This document shows, one piece after another, positions 1 to 14,522 of a DNA stretch of 64,000 nucleotides (position 1 is its first letter; each line of letters opens with the position of its first letter). This stretch comes from Myxococcus sp046520405 (lineage in GTDB: Bacteria; Myxococcota; Myxococcia; Myxococcales; Myxococcaceae): NCBI GenBank assembly GCA_046520405.1, contig JBKGHI010000015.1, forward strand, positions 4,322-68,321, in the 5' to 3' direction. The position numbers and the translations under genes are program-made. The notes under the pieces were generated by a model. That model was not told the DNA's origin and made no database searches. It saw only the letters and a list, made by a program, of their open reading frames with translations.

Positions 1-294
1 CAAAAGAAGTACAACATCGTCTGCTCGCAGTGTCACGGCGTGCTCGGCGATGGAAACAGCGTCGTCGCGGAGAACATGGCGCTGCGCCTGCCGCCCTCGC
101 TGCTGGACCTGGAGAACAAGCCGGACGGCCACTTCTACATGGCCATCAACGAGGGCTACGGCGTGATGCCGTCCTTCTCCGGTGAGCTCGACCTGCGCGA
201 GCGCTGGGCCGTGGTCGCCTACGTCCGCGCGCTCCAGACGGCTCGCACTACCCGCACGGACGGCCAGCAGCCCGTTCCGCAGGAGAACCGATGA
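1..294 (+). CDS. actE: Alternative complex III monoheme cytochrome c subunit ActE, 3' part
   Basis: The reading frame is open from the first base of the window, so the 5' end lies outside. It opens with a CSQCH heme c attachment motif (CxxCH, bases 22-36) and later has VMPSF, whose Met is the probable distal heme ligand. This is a small class I cytochrome c. It overlaps actF by 4 nt (ATGA) and is followed by a caa3 oxidase operon, the usual arrangement of the quinol:cytochrome c oxidoreductase Act complex. ActE passes electrons within that membrane complex toward the oxidase. The family call is firm; the specific ActE name rests on gene order. Confidence 0.8.
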   Translation, partial: QKKYNIVCSQCHGVLGDGNSVVAENMALRLPPSLLDLENKPDGHFYMAINEGYGVMPSFSGELDLRERWAVVAYVRALQTARTTRTDGQQPVPQENR

Positions 295-1535
295 GTCCCC
301 CCGTCACCACCTCGCACACGAGCTTCGAGCGCTACACCGGCACGCCGAAGCTGATGGTGCCCGCGTTCGCCGTGGGCGTGCTCGGCCTGCTGGCCACGCT
401 GGGCGGCTTCTTCGCCACCGGCGCCAAGGGCGAGACTGCGCATGCCTACCTGATTGGCTTCACCTACTGGGTGGGCATCAGCATCGCCTTCCTCATCATG
501 CAGGCCATCTTCCACACGGCGAAGGCCAAGTGGCTCATCGTGCTGCGCCGGACGATGGAGACGGCCTCCGCGGTGATTCCCGTCTTCTTCGTGCTGGCCC
601 TGCCGCTGCTGTTCATGGCCGTCTACCTCTACCCCTGGTGGGAAGGCTCCGAGCTGACCAAGGGCTACTCCAGCCTGGAGCTGGAGCACCTGAGCCACAA
701 GCAGCACGGGTACCTGAACAACCACCTCTCCTTCCCCCCCGGCGTGGGCATCCGCCACATCATCTACTTCGGCGTGTGGTCCTTCGCGGCCTGGCGGCTG
801 CGGACGTGGAGCCTGAAGCAGGACGAGGTGGGCGGACTCGACTTCACGGTGAAGCAGCGCAAGTTCTCTCCGGGCATGCTGCCTTTCCTTGCCCTCACCA
901 TCACGTTCGCTTCTTTCGACTGGCTGATGAGCCTCACGCCGCTCTGGCAGTCGACCATCTTTGGCATCTATTACTTCGCCGGAAGCTTCCTGGCGGCCTT
1001 CTGCATCCTGACCATCGTCACGGTGAACGCTCAGGGCAAGGACCTCTACGGCAGCGTCGTGAAGCTGGACCACTTCCACAACCTCGGCAAGCTGATGCTC
1101 GCCTTCACCGCGTTCTGGGCCTACGTCGCCTTCTCCCAGTTCATGCTGGTGTGGATCGCGAACATCCCGGAAGAGGCGCCCTGGTACGGCCTGCGCATGT
1201 TCGGCGCGTGGCGGCCGCTCTCCATCGCCCTGTTCTTCCTGCACTTCCTGCTGCCCTTCTTCGTGCTGCTGTCCCGCAAGCTGAAGCTGCAGCCGCGGAA
1301 GCTGGCCGTGGTGGCCGTGTACCTGCTCATCATCCACGCGGTGGACCTGTACTGGCTGGTGTGGCCGGCGCTGACGGGTGACGCGGGCCCGACGTTCCAC
1401 TGGTCCCTGCTGACGGCCTTCTTCGGCGTGGGCGGCATCGCGGTGGGCACGGCGCTCTTCCTGGCGCGTGGCCAGTACACGCTCACGGTGAAGGACCCCT
1501 ACATCGCGGAGTCCCTGAGGTACGTGCAGCCATGA
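291..1535 (+). CDS. actF: Alternative complex III integral membrane subunit ActF
   Basis: A 414-residue polytopic membrane protein with about ten hydrophobic segments, of the length and character of ActF, a relative of the NrfD-like quinol-binding subunit ActC. A good ribosome site (AGGAG, 5 nt spacing) precedes the ATG. Its start overlaps the end of actE and its stop overlaps the next start, so translation is probably coupled. In the complex it is one of the membrane subunits that carries quinol oxidation. No heme or metal motif is expected or seen. Confidence 0.85.
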   Translation: MSPPVTTSHTSFERYTGTPKLMVPAFAVGVLGLLATLGGFFATGAKGETAHAYLIGFTYWVGISIAFLIMQAIFHTAKAKWLIVLRRTMETASAVIPVFFVLALPLLFMAVYLYPWWEGSELTKGYSSLELEHLSHKQHGYLNNHLSFPPGVGIRHIIYFGVWSFAAWRLRTWSLKQDEVGGLDFTVKQRKFSPGMLPFLALTITFASFDWLMSLTPLWQSTIFGIYYFAGSFLAAFCILTIVTVNAQGKDLYGSVVKLDHFHNLGKLMLAFTAFWAYVAFSQFMLVWIANIPEEAPWYGLRMFGAWRPLSIALFFLHFLLPFFVLLSRKLKLQPRKLAVVAVYLLIIHAVDLYWLVWPALTGDAGPTFHWSLLTAFFGVGGIAVGTALFLARGQYTLTVKDPYIAESLRYVQP

Positions 1536-2038
1536 AGCAGACCCAATCTGAGCTCGAGTCGCGAGTCATCGTGGGCCCCCATGGCGTGGCGGCCGAGGAA
1601 GACCACCTCGTCATGGGCAAGGTGGTGGGCATCGGCGTGGGTTCGCTCGCCATCTTCGCGGTGGGCATCGTGTGGGCCTGGTACATCCAGGTCTCCACCA
1701 TGGAAGCCATCCAGCCGGATGGCCCGCCGCCGCGCCCGGCCGCCATGGGCCAGTACGAGGTGGGCATCGTCAACCAGCGCCTGTTCGAGCAGGACTGGCA
1801 CGCCGAGGACAAGATCAGCGGCCAGGACCAGGCGCTGCGCGCCGGCTGGGGTGACCAGCCGGGGGTGAAGCAGCACCCGGCCATCGACGCGGCGATGAAG
1901 ACGGTCATCGAGCAGAAGCGCAACCCGCCCCCTGCCCCGGCCCCACGCCCGCCCCGGAAACCACGCCTGGGCAGACGCCTCCGGCACCGCAGCAGTAGCC
2001 ATCACCGCTCCCCTGACGTAAGAGCCGTCCTGCAATGA
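1532..2038 (+). CDS. Small single-TM protein of the act-cox operon, C-terminus probably frameshifted
   Basis: About 30 polar residues, then one membrane segment (VVGIGVGSLAIFAVGIVWAW), then a soluble tail with NQRLFEQDW. It lies between actF and SCO1 and overlaps both, so it is probably an accessory subunit or assembly factor of the respiratory complexes; I know no specific family. As read, the last 38 residues become Arg-rich and run to 2038. One added C near 1943 would instead give TPAPETTPGQTPPAPQQ and a stop at 1998, a Pro-rich tail typical of such proteins. The true product is therefore probably about 155 residues. Confidence 0.7.
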   Translation: MKQTQSELESRVIVGPHGVAAEEDHLVMGKVVGIGVGSLAIFAVGIVWAWYIQVSTMEAIQPDGPPPRPAAMGQYEVGIVNQRLFEQDWHAEDKISGQDQALRAGWGDQPGVKQHPAIDAAMKTVIEQKRNPPPAPAPRPPRKPRLGRRLRHRSSSHHRSPDVRAVLQ

Positions 2039-2916
2039 TGTCCACCCTCTCCCACATCCTCCCGCGCGCCCGCCGCGCGGGCTTCCTGGCCGCGGCGGCG
2101 CTGGTGCTGACCGTCGCGGTGCCTGCCTCGGCCATGCCAGGGGCGGGGAAGACGCCCCGGGCCATCCTGGAGGCGCAGCAGGACTTGCCGCCCCAGGTGA
2201 AGGGCGTGGACGTGCAGGAGCACCTGGGGGAGCTGGTGCCCACGGACACCCGCTTCCTCGACGCCTCCGGGCGCGAGGTGCGCCTGGGCGACGTGCTTCC
2301 CAAGGCGCGGCCCACCCTGCTGACGCTCGTCTATTACAACTGTCCCATGCTCTGTAACCTGGTGCTCAACGCCCAGGTGCAGGCCATGAAGGAGCTCGGG
2401 CTCGAGCTGGGCAAGGACTACGAGGCCGTCACCGTCAGCATCGACCCTGACGACACCCCCGCCCAGAGCCTGGAGCGGCGGCGGCGGCACCTGCAGTCCA
2501 TGGGCAAGCCGGAGACGGCGCCCTGGCACTTCCTGACCGGGACGGACGCGGAGATCCGCCGGCTCGCGGACGCCCTGGGCTTTCAGTACACCTACGACGA
2601 GAGCACGAAGCAGTACGCCCACGCGGCCGTGGTGCACGTGCTCACGCCGGAGGGCAGCATCTCCCGGTATCTCTACGGGACCACGTTTCCCCCCTCGGAC
2701 ATGAAGCTGGCGTTGCTGGAGGCGGCCAATGGCCGCGTGGGTACCAGCTTCGACCAGGTCATCCTGTCCTGCTTCAAGTATGACACCGCCAGTCGGCGGT
2801 ATGGCTTCTACATCTTCGGGTTCATCCGCCTGGGCGGCATTGCCGTGTTCTGCGCCCTGGCGACGATGCTGATCTATTTCTGGAGGCGCGAGCTGAAGAA
2901 AGGCGCGGCGGCATGA
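2035..2916 (+). CDS. SCO1/SenC family copper chaperone for cytochrome oxidase
   Basis: A signal peptide (LAAAALVLTVAVPASA) is followed by a thioredoxin-fold domain with the copper-binding CPMLC motif (CxxxC) in YYNCPMLCNLVLN and a downstream His in the AHAAVVHVLTP region. A C-terminal membrane segment (FIRLGGIAVFCALATMLIYFW) anchors it with its copper site outside the cytoplasmic membrane. SCO proteins help load the CuA site of oxidase subunit II, and the gene directly precedes that subunit, overlapping it by 4 nt. An alternative start 3 nt downstream is possible. Confidence 0.9.
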   Translation: MMSTLSHILPRARRAGFLAAAALVLTVAVPASAMPGAGKTPRAILEAQQDLPPQVKGVDVQEHLGELVPTDTRFLDASGREVRLGDVLPKARPTLLTLVYYNCPMLCNLVLNAQVQAMKELGLELGKDYEAVTVSIDPDDTPAQSLERRRRHLQSMGKPETAPWHFLTGTDAEIRRLADALGFQYTYDESTKQYAHAAVVHVLTPEGSISRYLYGTTFPPSDMKLALLEAANGRVGTSFDQVILSCFKYDTASRRYGFYIFGFIRLGGIAVFCALATMLIYFWRRELKKGAAA

Positions 2917-3942
2917 GCGAGCTTCTCAACGATATTCTGTTCCTCCCGGAGGCCGCGTCCACGTTCGCGGAGCGCATCGACTTCCTGCATCACTTCGTCG
3001 TGGGAACGACGATGGTGATGTCCGCGGCGGTCGGTCTGGCGGCCCTGTTCTTCTTCTTCCGTTATCGCCGCCGCCTGCCGGCGCAGGCGACGGAGTACGT
3101 GGTCCCCACGCTGAAGACGGAGTTCCTGTTCGTCTCCGTCCCCCTCGTGTTCTTCCTGGCCTGGTTCGGCATCGGGTTCCGGGACTTCACGTGGGTCACC
3201 ACGCCGCCCAAGGACGCGATGGACGTCTACGTCATGGGCAAGCAGTGGATGTGGAAGTTCTCCTACCCGGAGGGCCCCAACGGCGTGAATGTGCTGCACG
3301 TGCCGGCCAACCGCCCGGTGCGCCTGCTCATCACGTCCCGTGACGTGCTGCACTCCTTCTACGTGCCGGCCTTCCGCATCAAGATGGATGCGCTCCCGGG
3401 CCGCTACACGCAGATCTGGTTCGAGGCGACCAAGCCGGGCACGTACCAGGTGCTGTGCACCGAGTACTGCGGCCTGTCGCACTCGAAGATGCTGGCCGAG
3501 GTCGTCGTGCTCCCTCAGGAGGAGTACGAGAACTGGATTCAGGAGCAGCGCCGCGGCCGCCTGCAGGACCGTCAGGACGCGCTGGCGGACAACTCCCTGG
3601 TGCCGCCGGTGGCGCGCATGGTGGAGCAGGGCCAGGTGCTCGCGGGCACGCAGGGCTGCTTCAAGTGCCACTCGGTGGACGGCTCGCAGCACATTGGCCC
3701 CACCTTCCTGGGCATGTACGACCGCGAGGAGAAGCTCGAGGACGGCCAGAGCATCCGCGTGGACGAGGCCTATATCACCCAGTCGATGATGGACCCGGGC
3801 GCCCACCTGGTGGCGGGCTACCAGAACGTGATGCCGACCTACCAGGGCAAGCTGCAGGGCCCGGAGACGGCCGCCATCGTCGAGTACATCAAGTCGCTTC
3901 GCACTCCGAACGTCCGTGAGGGCGCCTCCGAGGGACCCGCCT

Positions 3943-3959
<17 letters not shown>
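2913..3959 (+). CDS. ctaC: Cytochrome c oxidase subunit II with fused cytochrome c domain (caa3 type)
   Basis: Two N-terminal membrane helices are followed by the CuA cupredoxin domain, with the first His in DVLHSFYVPAF and the cluster CTEYCGLSHSKM. The C-terminal third is a cytochrome c domain with CFKCH heme attachment (residues about 249-253) and PT..M-type ligand context. This fusion defines caa3 oxidases, which take electrons through their own heme c. The gene overlaps the SCO1 gene before it and the subunit I gene after it, so the oxidase subunits are translationally coupled. Confidence 0.95.
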
Positions 3960-5602
<1,643 letters not shown>

Positions 5603-5613
<11 letters not shown>

Positions 5614-6268
5614 TTCTCACGCCGCCGGGGGCGCCCTGCCCGTCCCCCGGCTTGCCGGCCACTTCGCCTCGCTGGAGGTGCAGAACCACGCCGCGCGCCT
5701 GGGCATGTGGCTGTTCCTGGCGACGGAAATCCTGCTCTTCGCCGGCCTCTTCATCTGCTACGGCGTCTACCGCTTCCTCTTCCCGGAGGCGTGGGCCGCC
5801 GCCAGCCGCAGCCTGGACCTGACGCTGGGCACCATCAACACGGTGGTGCTCATCACCTCCTCGCTCACCGCGGCGCTCGCGGTGCACTACGCGAAGGAGG
5901 GGAAGAACAAGATGGTCGCGGTGCAGATTGCCCTCACCCTGGTGATGGCCGTCGGCTTCCTCGTCATCAAGTACTTCGAGTACCACCACAAGTTCGAGAT
6001 TGGCACGCTGCCGGGCCGCTTCTACTCGTACGAGGGCATCCAGCTTCCGGGCGTGCCCCTGTACTTCACGGTCTACTTCTGCTCGACGGCCCTGCACGGT
6101 CTGCACGTCGTCATCGGCATGATTGTGCTGGCCTTCTCCATGGTCCGCGCGCTGAAGAAGGCTGACTTCGGGCCGAACAACTACACGATGGTCGAGCTGG
6201 GCAGCATGTACTGGCACCTCGTCGACCTGGTGTGGATCTTCCTCTTCCCGATGCTGTACCTCGTTTGA
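5603..6268 (+). CDS. ctaE: Cytochrome c oxidase subunit III
   Basis: A 221-residue membrane protein with the subunit III signatures RLGMWLFLATEILLFAGLF near the N-terminus and WHLVDLVWIFLFPMLYL at the C-terminus, plus the conserved STALHGLHVVIGM segment. It has five hydrophobic spans, fitting the short five-helix bacterial form. It follows subunit I with an 11-nt overlap. Subunit III stabilises the core and sustains proton uptake. Confidence 0.95.
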
Positions 6269-6282
6269 AGGGTTCCTCCACC

Positions 6283-6738
<456 letters not shown>

Positions 6739-6744
6739 GACAGT

Positions 6745-6804
6745 TGGGGCGGCCTCCGCCCCACTCCACAAGCACGCGGCGCCAGGGACTTCCCCGGCGC
6801 CGCG
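6745..6804. terminator. Double hairpin between convergent cox operon and DUF481 gene
   Basis: First stem-loop: TGGGGCGG/CCGCCCCA with a CCT loop (6745-6763), a perfect 8-bp stem. Second: CGCGGCGCC/GGCGCCGCG (6775-6804) with a 12-nt loop, followed by TTGCTTTTG. The two lie between convergent stops, so they probably terminate transcription from both sides. Confidence 0.7.
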
Positions 6805-6817
6805 TTGCTTTTGCGGG

Positions 6818-7640
6818 CTACAGCATCACTTCGAAGTTCAGCGCCAGCGCGGTGTCCGTGGACACCTTGCCCGGCGGCGGCGCGCTGTCGTGCTTGATGA
6901 GGAAGCTGGTGCCCAGCGACAGCTGCTTGGTGAGCCCCACGGACAGCTGCGTCTGGCTGTTGAAGAGCATGCGCGAGTCACCGATGACGCTCACCAGCAC
7001 CTCCACGTCCTCCTTGAAGGTGACGTTCTGCGCCAGGCCGTAGCGGAACACCGCGCCGAAGCGGGGGCCGCCCAGGTCGACGTCCGGCAGGTCCAACCGC
7101 GTGGGGTAGTACTGGAAGCGCGTCTCGTTGGCGTAGCGGAAGGCGGCGTCCGTGCGGAGGTAGGACTCGCGGCCCTTCTCCTTCTTCTCATCCCACCACA
7201 GCACGCCCAGACCGCCTTCGCCGAAGGTGCGCGACTCCACGCTCTTCACGTGGTCCGTCTCCGCGCCCGCCAGCAGGTAGCCGCTGATGACCTCGGTGAA
7301 GCGCCGGTCGCCGCGCAGCTCCAGGCCGGCGTTGAACGCCACCACCTGGGACACGGCCTCCTCGCCCGTCACCTCGGGCGGACGGCTGCGGCCATAGGAG
7401 CCGTAGGACTTGATGGCGTAGATCCAATTGTCCGTCGTGCGCTGGGCGCTGGCCAGGCCGCTCACCGTCAAGGTGGAGGCGTTACCCGTCAGCGAGATGA
7501 GCCCCAGGCCAACGGTGACATCCCACTCGCCCTGCTTCTTGTCGGTGGCGGGGGCGGCCACGGGCGCGGGGGGCGGCGGCATCCTGGGCGAGGGCAGGTG
7601 ACGCGAGTGAAACAAGCAGTGCCAGGGACCAGTGGCGCAA
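6818..7640 (-). CDS. DUF481-like outer membrane protein, signal peptide out of frame by one base
   Basis: The body is an all-beta outer-membrane protein of the DUF481 (YdiY-like) type: EWDVTVGLGLISLTGNAST near the start, alternating strands, and an aromatic-poor terminal strand ALNFEVML. The natural start is probably TTG at 7640, with GGAGG 5 nt upstream, giving the signal peptide RHWSLALLVSLASPALA. That frame is joined to the body only if one base is removed from the run of six G at 7568-7573. As read, the body can only start internally near 7582 without export. I treat this as an indel, not decay. Confidence 0.7.
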
Positions 7641-7763
7641 GAAAACCTCCGTGGGCGGCGGAGCCTAGCAGAGGACAGCGGACGGGGCCCGGCGTCCGTG
7701 CGAGCGGGCGGCCTCAACACAGTCCTCGCATGTGGGGGCGGACGTTGGTATGGGGGCGCCCCG

Positions 7764-11015
<3,252 letters not shown>

Positions 11016-11046
11016 CCGTCCGCTGCGGCTGACGTGCTGCTCACGG

Positions 11047-11069
11047 CCCCGCTCCTCATGGGAGTGGGG
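11047..11069. terminator. Hairpin between convergent carB and chemoreceptor genes
   Basis: CCCCGCTCC and GGAGTGGGG form a stem with one wobble position around a short TCATG-centred loop, in the 63-nt gap between two convergent stops. No T-run follows, so termination is inferred from position and stem strength. Confidence 0.45.
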
Positions 11070-11078
11070 CGTGGTGTT

Positions 11079-13202
11079 TCAGGCCGCCAGCGTGCCCGAA
11101 TCCAGGGTCTTCTGGGCCGTGGTGGCCATGTTCTCCGCCAGCGCCTGGACGGAGCGCGCCACGTTGCGCGTGTCCTGCACGGTGTCCAGCGTCTCCTGCA
11201 TCTGCGAGGACATGTCCTGGATGGCCACGGCGATCTGCGCGGTGCCCGCGTTCTGCTGGGACACGGCCGCGGAGATCTGCCGCACGTTGGTGCTGGTGTC
11301 GGTGATGATGCCCGTCAGCCGCTGGAGCTGCGTCCCGGAGACGCGCACCGCGTCCAGGCTCGTCTGCACCCGCTGCGCTCCCTGCTCACTCATCTTCGCG
11401 GTTTCCCTCATGCTCACGCTGACGCTGTCGAGCACGTCCCGGATGCGCTGGGTGGCGACGACGGACTGGTCCGCCAGGCTGCGCACCTCGCGAGACACCA
11501 CCGCGAAGCCCCGGCCATGCTCTCCGCTGCGCGCCGCCTCGATGGCCGCGTTGACGGCCAGCATGTTGGACTGGTCCGCGAGGCCCTTCACCGTGTCGAC
11601 GATGCTGGAGATCTCCCGCGCTCGGGAGTCGAGTTGAAGGATGCGCCGGGCCATCTCCGACACTTCGCCGCCAATGGCCTCCAGGTTGGACAGCGTCCGC
11701 GCAATGGCGGCGCCGCCCTCGCGTCCCGCCTCCTCGGCCTCCACGACGGACTGGGCCAGCACCTGGGCCTTCTCGTCCGTCACCACCGAGCCCTGACGGA
11801 TTTCCTGCACCGTCTGGTCCAGCTCCTTGAGGGCGGCGGACTGCCGGCTGACGCCCACTGTCTGCGCTTCGCTCGACTCACGGAGGCCGTGGGCAACGGA
11901 CACCAGCTCCGCGGCGCCCCTGCCCATGCCCTCCGCCAGTTGCTGCACGTCCATGCGCCGTGCTTCCAGTTGCCGCGCGTGGGACGCCAGGGCGCGCGCC
12001 ACCAGGAGGAAGCGCCGCGCGACGATGCCCACCAGCGACGCCGTGAGCGCCAGGAAGCCCCAGTGCACGAACCAGCCCCCCATGGCCGCCGAGCTCAGCA
12101 GCGGCAGCATGGTCATCACCAGGAGCGCGACCAGTGCCGCCAGGCCCACGCTGAAGATGCGTGCATCGACGTTGCCCCGGTACGCGGCGACGAGGATGAC
12201 GACGACGTACGTCAGCAGGGTGGGGATGGTGTACAGCACGAGGAACTGGAACAACTGGCTCGCGAGCCGCGGGTCCACCAGCACGATGACGGTCTGGATG
12301 GCCGCGGACACGGACACGCTCCACACGAGCACCCGGAACCAGCGCAGCCGGTCCTCCAGGATGCCCTCCCGGATGAACCAGCCCAGGCCCGGAAGCAGGC
12401 AGTAGGCCCCCACGAAGGTGATCTGCGCAGCCGCCCCCTCCATGTCCCAGGCCAGCGTCAACACGTTGCTCAGGCCCACGAGCAGGACGCCGGAACCCCC
12501 GGCGAACACGGCGAGCGCGCCCAGCATGCGCCGCTGCCCCTTCAGCAGCGTCATCACCAGGGCGCCGCCGCCGATGACCACGAGCAGCAGCCCTGTTCCG
12601 AAGGGCGCCAGCCCCTCCCGGACGACCCGCGACATCAGCACATGCTGTTCACCCACGCGCGCATGCTGGGTGATGCCAATGGCCTTCGTGGTGCTCTGGA
12701 TGCGGAACATCACGCGGGTGCCCTGCGCGGAGGCGGGCAAGGGAATCATGTGCCGCAGGATGCTCTCGCGCGCCTCGATGCCCGAAGGGTTCAGCGTCCC
12801 ATTCACATAGATTCGCTGCCCGCCGGCGTAGACCTCGAAGGCGTTGGACACGGAGCCCAGCATCAGGGCGGGGGCACCCCAGCCCGCATCCGGAATGGGG
12901 ATGCTCACCCACAGCAGGGTGTGCTGGCCTCGGCCCGGGGGAATCTGGAGCGCCTGCATGGACTCCCAGCCCACGGTGCCATCCTCACGGGCCCAGACAG
13001 GCACGCCATCCGGCCCCAGGGGGGAGTCTCCCCAGCGGTAGCGCCATCCCAACTGGAGCTCTGTTCCGCCCGAGGCCGCCCGCGCCAGCACATCCGAGGG
13101 CCAGGTGAGCGACAGCAGCAGGAGCCACACCAGACCCGAAAGCCAGCGGTGCGAGACGTATGGCATTGCTGACACGGGTTGCGAGACAGGAGTCCTGGCC
13201 AT
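11079..13202 (-). CDS. Methyl-accepting chemotaxis protein with 7TMR-DISM-like sensor
   Basis: 707 residues. A signal segment (WLSGLVWLLLLSLTW) precedes an extracytoplasmic beta-rich domain of about 150 residues resembling 7TMR-DISM extracellular domain 2. About seven membrane spans follow (residues about 200-390). The cytoplasmic part is a long coiled coil with the receptor hairpin tip: DQSNMLAVNAAIEAARSGEHGRGFAVVSREVRSLA, here split across residues about 565-600, which contacts CheA/CheW. There is no HAMP domain visible. It is a solitary receptor with no che genes nearby, so its partner array is elsewhere. Confidence 0.85.
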   Translation of the reverse strand: MARTPVSQPVSAMPYVSHRWLSGLVWLLLLSLTWPSDVLARAASGGTELQLGWRYRWGDSPLGPDGVPVWAREDGTVGWESMQALQIPPGRGQHTLLWVSIPIPDAGWGAPALMLGSVSNAFEVYAGGQRIYVNGTLNPSGIEARESILRHMIPLPASAQGTRVMFRIQSTTKAIGITQHARVGEQHVLMSRVVREGLAPFGTGLLLVVIGGGALVMTLLKGQRRMLGALAVFAGGSGVLLVGLSNVLTLAWDMEGAAAQITFVGAYCLLPGLGWFIREGILEDRLRWFRVLVWSVSVSAAIQTVIVLVDPRLASQLFQFLVLYTIPTLLTYVVVILVAAYRGNVDARIFSVGLAALVALLVMTMLPLLSSAAMGGWFVHWGFLALTASLVGIVARRFLLVARALASHARQLEARRMDVQQLAEGMGRGAAELVSVAHGLRESSEAQTVGVSRQSAALKELDQTVQEIRQGSVVTDEKAQVLAQSVVEAEEAGREGGAAIARTLSNLEAIGGEVSEMARRILQLDSRAREISSIVDTVKGLADQSNMLAVNAAIEAARSGEHGRGFAVVSREVRSLADQSVVATQRIRDVLDSVSVSMRETAKMSEQGAQRVQTSLDAVRVSGTQLQRLTGIITDTSTNVRQISAAVSQQNAGTAQIAVAIQDMSSQMQETLDTVQDTRNVARSVQALAENMATTAQKTLDSGTLAA

Positions 13203-13281
13203 GGCGCCGCGATACTTCTAGGTCCACGGCCGCGCTGCAACCGGGGCTCGAACACCCCGGCTGCCTTTGGTGGTATCCATT

Positions 13282-13337
13282 GCTTTCACGGAATGAAACG
13301 CTGTCATCTGTGATGAACAAGCGCATGCCGTGAAAGC
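13282..13337. promoter_or_regulatory. 56-nt nested palindrome upstream of the chemoreceptor gene
   Basis: Perfect 10-bp outer arms GCTTTCACGG and CCGTGAAAGC are separated by 36 nt. Inside are CGCT/AGCG and, at the centre, TCATC-TGT-GATGA. It lies 80 nt upstream of the chemoreceptor start and after the stop of the upstream oxidoreductase gene. It could be an operator or an RNA hairpin; no T-run supports simple termination. Confidence 0.45.
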
Positions 13338-13407
13338 GGACTCCTCGTGCAGCGCGGCCCATGTCAGGGATTGGCTGTCTTCCGCGCCTGGATTCCCGAG
13401 ACGCCGC

Positions 13408-14493
13408 TCAAGCTGCGCTGTCCGCCACGAAGTCGCGCCAGTTGCGCATGTAGTTCACGAAGACGTCGGACAGGCCTTCGGCGTGGAGCGTGGTGGGGGA
13501 CAGTGGCGGGACCTGGAGCGGGATGCCCCGCTGGATGCGCCGGGGCCAGTCGTGGTTCGCGATGCCCGCGCGGCCCACGGCCACGGCATCCGCCCCGCGC
13601 GCGAGCTGGGCCTCCGCGTCCTCGCGCGTGCGCACCTCGCCCGCGACGACGATGCGCATGTCCGGCCCCACGGCCTGGCGGAACAGCGGCGTCGCGTGCT
13701 GGTCCGGCCGCTTCCGGGTGTTGAGGGCGGCCTTCCAGAGCGACAGGTGGAGGATGTCCACGCCCTCGTCCTTGAGCATCCGTGCGACCTCGAGCGACTC
13801 ATCCAGGTCCAGCCCCTTGGCCTGCCCCGCGTCCTCCGGGGAGATGCGGACGGCGAGCACCAGGGAGGGCGCCGCGCGCTTCACCGCGCGGACCGTCTCC
13901 TGGAGGAGCCGCCAGCGATTCTCCAGGGAACCGCCCCAGCGGTCCTTCCGGCGGTTGAACACGGTGCTCAGGAACTGCGACAGCAGATACCCATGCGCGC
14001 CATGGAGCTCCACGGCGTCGAAGCCCGCATCGGCGCAGCGTCGCGCGGCGTTCGCGAAGGCGGTGATGACGCCTTCGATGTCTGCCTCCGTGGCCTCGCG
14101 GCAGCGGAGGCCATCACTGTCGTAGGCGCTGGCGCTCCACACCTCGCGCTGGCTGACCTCCGCATTGGCGCGCAGCCCGCCGTGGAAGAGCTGCGCGGAG
14201 AGCAGGGCGCCGCCCTGGTGGATGCGCTCGGCGAGCCGCTTCAGGCCGGGCAGCATCGCGTCGTCGTGCACGCCCATCTCGCCCTGCCACGTCTTGCCGT
14301 CCTGGGCGACGTGGGTTGCGCACGTCTCCACCAGGCCGAATCCGCCGTCGGCGCGCATCGCGAGGAAGCGAAGCTCCGCGTCGGAGAGCGAACCATCGGG
14401 GTGGCTCTGCGTGTTCGTCAGGGGCGCCAGCCAGATGCGGTTGGGCGCGATGACCTTCTTCCGGAGCTCGAGGGGAGCGAACAGGTCTGTCAT
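13408..14493 (-). CDS. Old yellow enzyme family NADH:flavin oxidoreductase
   Basis: 361 residues forming an FMN TIM barrel: RIWLAPLTNTQSHPDG near the N-terminus, the substrate-binding FDAVELHGAHGYLLSQFLSTV (HGAHGYL), DRWGGSLENR, and the phosphate-binding VAVGRAGIANHDWP at the end. Such enzymes reduce activated double bonds of enones or related compounds with NAD(P)H; the substrate is not predictable. The start MTDLFAPLELR at 14493 matches family N-termini better than a start 33 nt upstream. It is transcribed away from, and close to, the WG-repeat gene on the same strand (29 nt gap). Confidence 0.88.
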   Translation of the reverse strand: MTDLFAPLELRKKVIAPNRIWLAPLTNTQSHPDGSLSDAELRFLAMRADGGFGLVETCATHVAQDGKTWQGEMGVHDDAMLPGLKRLAERIHQGGALLSAQLFHGGLRANAEVSQREVWSASAYDSDGLRCREATEADIEGVITAFANAARRCADAGFDAVELHGAHGYLLSQFLSTVFNRRKDRWGGSLENRWRLLQETVRAVKRAAPSLVLAVRISPEDAGQAKGLDLDESLEVARMLKDEGVDILHLSLWKAALNTRKRPDQHATPLFRQAVGPDMRIVVAGEVRTREDAEAQLARGADAVAVGRAGIANHDWPRRIQRGIPLQVPPLSPTTLHAEGLSDVFVNYMRNWRDFVADSAA

Positions 14494-14522
14494 GTCGGCA
14501 TCTCGCTTTCGAAGTGGGTGAG

